A stretch of 22,926 nt of DNA, from the NCBI GenBank assembly GCA_001584585.1, contig LSYV01000034.1, positions 880,372-903,297 on the forward strand. Direction: 5' to 3'. Origin of the DNA: Gonium pectorale. Its lineage: Eukaryota; Chlorophyta; Chlorophyceae; Chlamydomonadales; Volvocaceae. Below are positions 22,001 through 22,926 of the stretch, piece by piece (the first letter of the stretch is position 1; the number at the start of each line of letters is the position of its first letter). Made by a program: the position numbers and the translations under genes. Under the pieces are notes generated by a model. The model was given only the letters and a program-made list of their open reading frames with translations. It was not told the origin of the DNA and did no database searches.

Positions 22001-22926
22001 CGGTGCAGATGGCGCCTCTGCCGCAGCAGGCGAAGCCCGCGCAGGCGCCAGTGCCAGTGGTCCCGGCGCCGGCGGTCGCGCCCGCGGCGCCGGCGGCAGC
22101 GGCTCCCGCGCCCGCTGTCGCTCAGGCTGCGACGCCCGCGACAGGCGCTGCGGCGGGTGTGGGAGCGGCTACGCCAAGCGCTGGGTGAGTTGGGGGCCCG
22201 CATGACGGCATGAGCCTTACTTACCTGAGACCTTACCTGTACTATGTTGTTAAAGATGCAACCCTCAGGTCACGCTGAAATAGGGCGTCCTTCCGCTATC
22301 TCCCTGCCCATGGCAGGCAGAATGAGTTTCCGGATTCTGAAGGTGTACTTTCTTTGCCATTTGCCGCCAACTTGACCACGCAGGGCCTCTGCCTGGCAGC
22401 CTGCGCCGCCGTCGGCGCAGCGCCCAGCCCAGCTTTCTGCGCCTTCGCAGCCCCCAACACAGCTGCAGCCGCCGCCGCAGTTGCAGCTGCAACCGCCCAA
22501 CCAGTTCCAGCCTCAAAGCCAGTTCCAGCCTCAAAACCAGTTCCAGCCTCAAACCCAGCTGCAGCCGCCGTCCCAGCTGCAGCCGCCGAGCCAGCTGGCA
22601 CCCCCGAGCCAGCTGGCGCCACCCAACCAACTCGCACCACCTGGCCAGCTGGCGCCGCCAAACCAACTCCAACCGCCGGGCGCATACGGCGCCGGGGTGC
22701 GGCCCCCGCAGGCTCCGGTGCGCAGGTCCCCAGAGGCAGTTCATCTGGGTTGCGTCGCATACCCCCTTTCCGGCACGGACGCACGGTTTGTTTTACTTGA
22801 TCCAGCGCCCTGTATCCTATCTCTTTGGTGTGGCAGTGAATGCGTACTGGGTAGCGCCGCCCGCGAGCAATCGCCCTCGCCGCACGCTCGCCTCTCCGTC
22901 CTCCACCCCATGCGTCAGCACACGCC
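19027..22926 (+). CDS. SWI3/SMARCC subunit of the SWI/SNF chromatin-remodelling complex (3' end outside window)
   Basis: Exons 19027-19080, 19163-19225, 19291-19368, 19718-19873, 20404-20560, 20828-20924, 21184-21304, 21823-22184 and 22384 to about 22717 or 22725 join in one frame, partial at the 3' end. The ATG at 19027 follows an in-frame TGA at 19012; exon 1 has G/C at 16 of 18 third positions. Conserved N-terminal-module landmarks appear in family order: TLIAQLMQFQEDTLGKE (49-65, matching the LLQFQE region), IDWPNPAKRKE (107-117, matching the DFQNPS region), MEILIGITKEL, the chromo-like VHWTQLPDSYDEWVLARH (208-225), and RWIKDSEVYNEWMNPADYE (246-264). Residues after 264 form a Pro/Ala/Gln-rich linker ending in QLxPPx hexapeptides. 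SWIRM, SANT and the dimerising leucine zipper should follow downstream. The protein scaffolds SWI/SNF in the nucleus. Exon 1 (18 residues) and the end of exon 9 are the least certain parts. Confidence 0.88.
22484..22681 (+). repeat. Eleven tandem 18-bp units encoding Q-[LF]-x-P-[PQ]-x hexapeptides in SWI3 exon 9
   Basis: Reading in the SWI3 frame, residues run as consecutive hexapeptides: QLQPPN, three QFQPQ[SNT], two QLQPPS, four QLAPP[SNG], then QLQPPG. The uninterrupted frame and synonymous differences between units show selection on the protein, supporting exon 9 as coding. Confidence 0.85.

Overview
The window looks like nuclear DNA of a green alga, most likely a chlorophyte of the Chlamydomonas/Volvox kind. 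The evidence is GT-AG introns of roughly 65 to 530 bases in four of five genes, coding exons with a very strong G/C bias at third codon positions and Ala/Pro/Gln/Gly-rich protein linkers, and less GC-rich intergenic DNA full of short repeats. There are no bacterial operons or Shine-Dalgarno signals. The assignment to a lineage is inference from style, not from a marker gene.

Layout. (1) 2-4463, plus strand: five exons of the 3' part of a gene for a large multi-pass membrane protein, tentatively a PGAP1/Bst1-like GPI inositol-deacylase; its start lies before the window. (2) 4464-7800: gene-poor DNA with two inverted copies of a dispersed repeat, a perfect 14-bp hairpin and a possible decayed coding fragment. 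(3) 7801-8532, plus: an intronless gene for a coiled-coil protein built from an exact heptad-phased higher-order repeat followed by a small helical SAP-like tail. (4) 8533-10899: no supported gene; this holds the 3' side of the next gene. (5) 10900-13329, minus: a five-exon uridine phosphorylase gene. (6) 13330-13736: a 407-base divergent promoter region. (7) 13737-16398, plus: a five-exon gene for a nuclear-looking F-box + SAP + Cys/His-rich protein. (8) 16399-19026: gene-poor DNA with tandem repeats and a third copy of the dispersed repeat. (9) 19027 to beyond the window end, plus: nine exons of a SWI3/SMARCC chromatin-remodelling subunit, covering the N-terminal module and a long Pro/Gln/Ala linker; the SWIRM and SANT domains should lie downstream.

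The genes do not form a pathway: one nucleoside salvage enzyme, one chromatin subunit, one probable ubiquitin-ligase adaptor, one secretory-pathway membrane protein and one lineage-specific coiled-coil protein. The only close regulatory link is the head-to-head pair uridine phosphorylase / F-box-SAP. Splice sites were chosen by hand from frame continuity, GT-AG rules and family conservation. In three genes (uridine phosphorylase, F-box-SAP, SWI3) all junctions restore one continuous reading frame.
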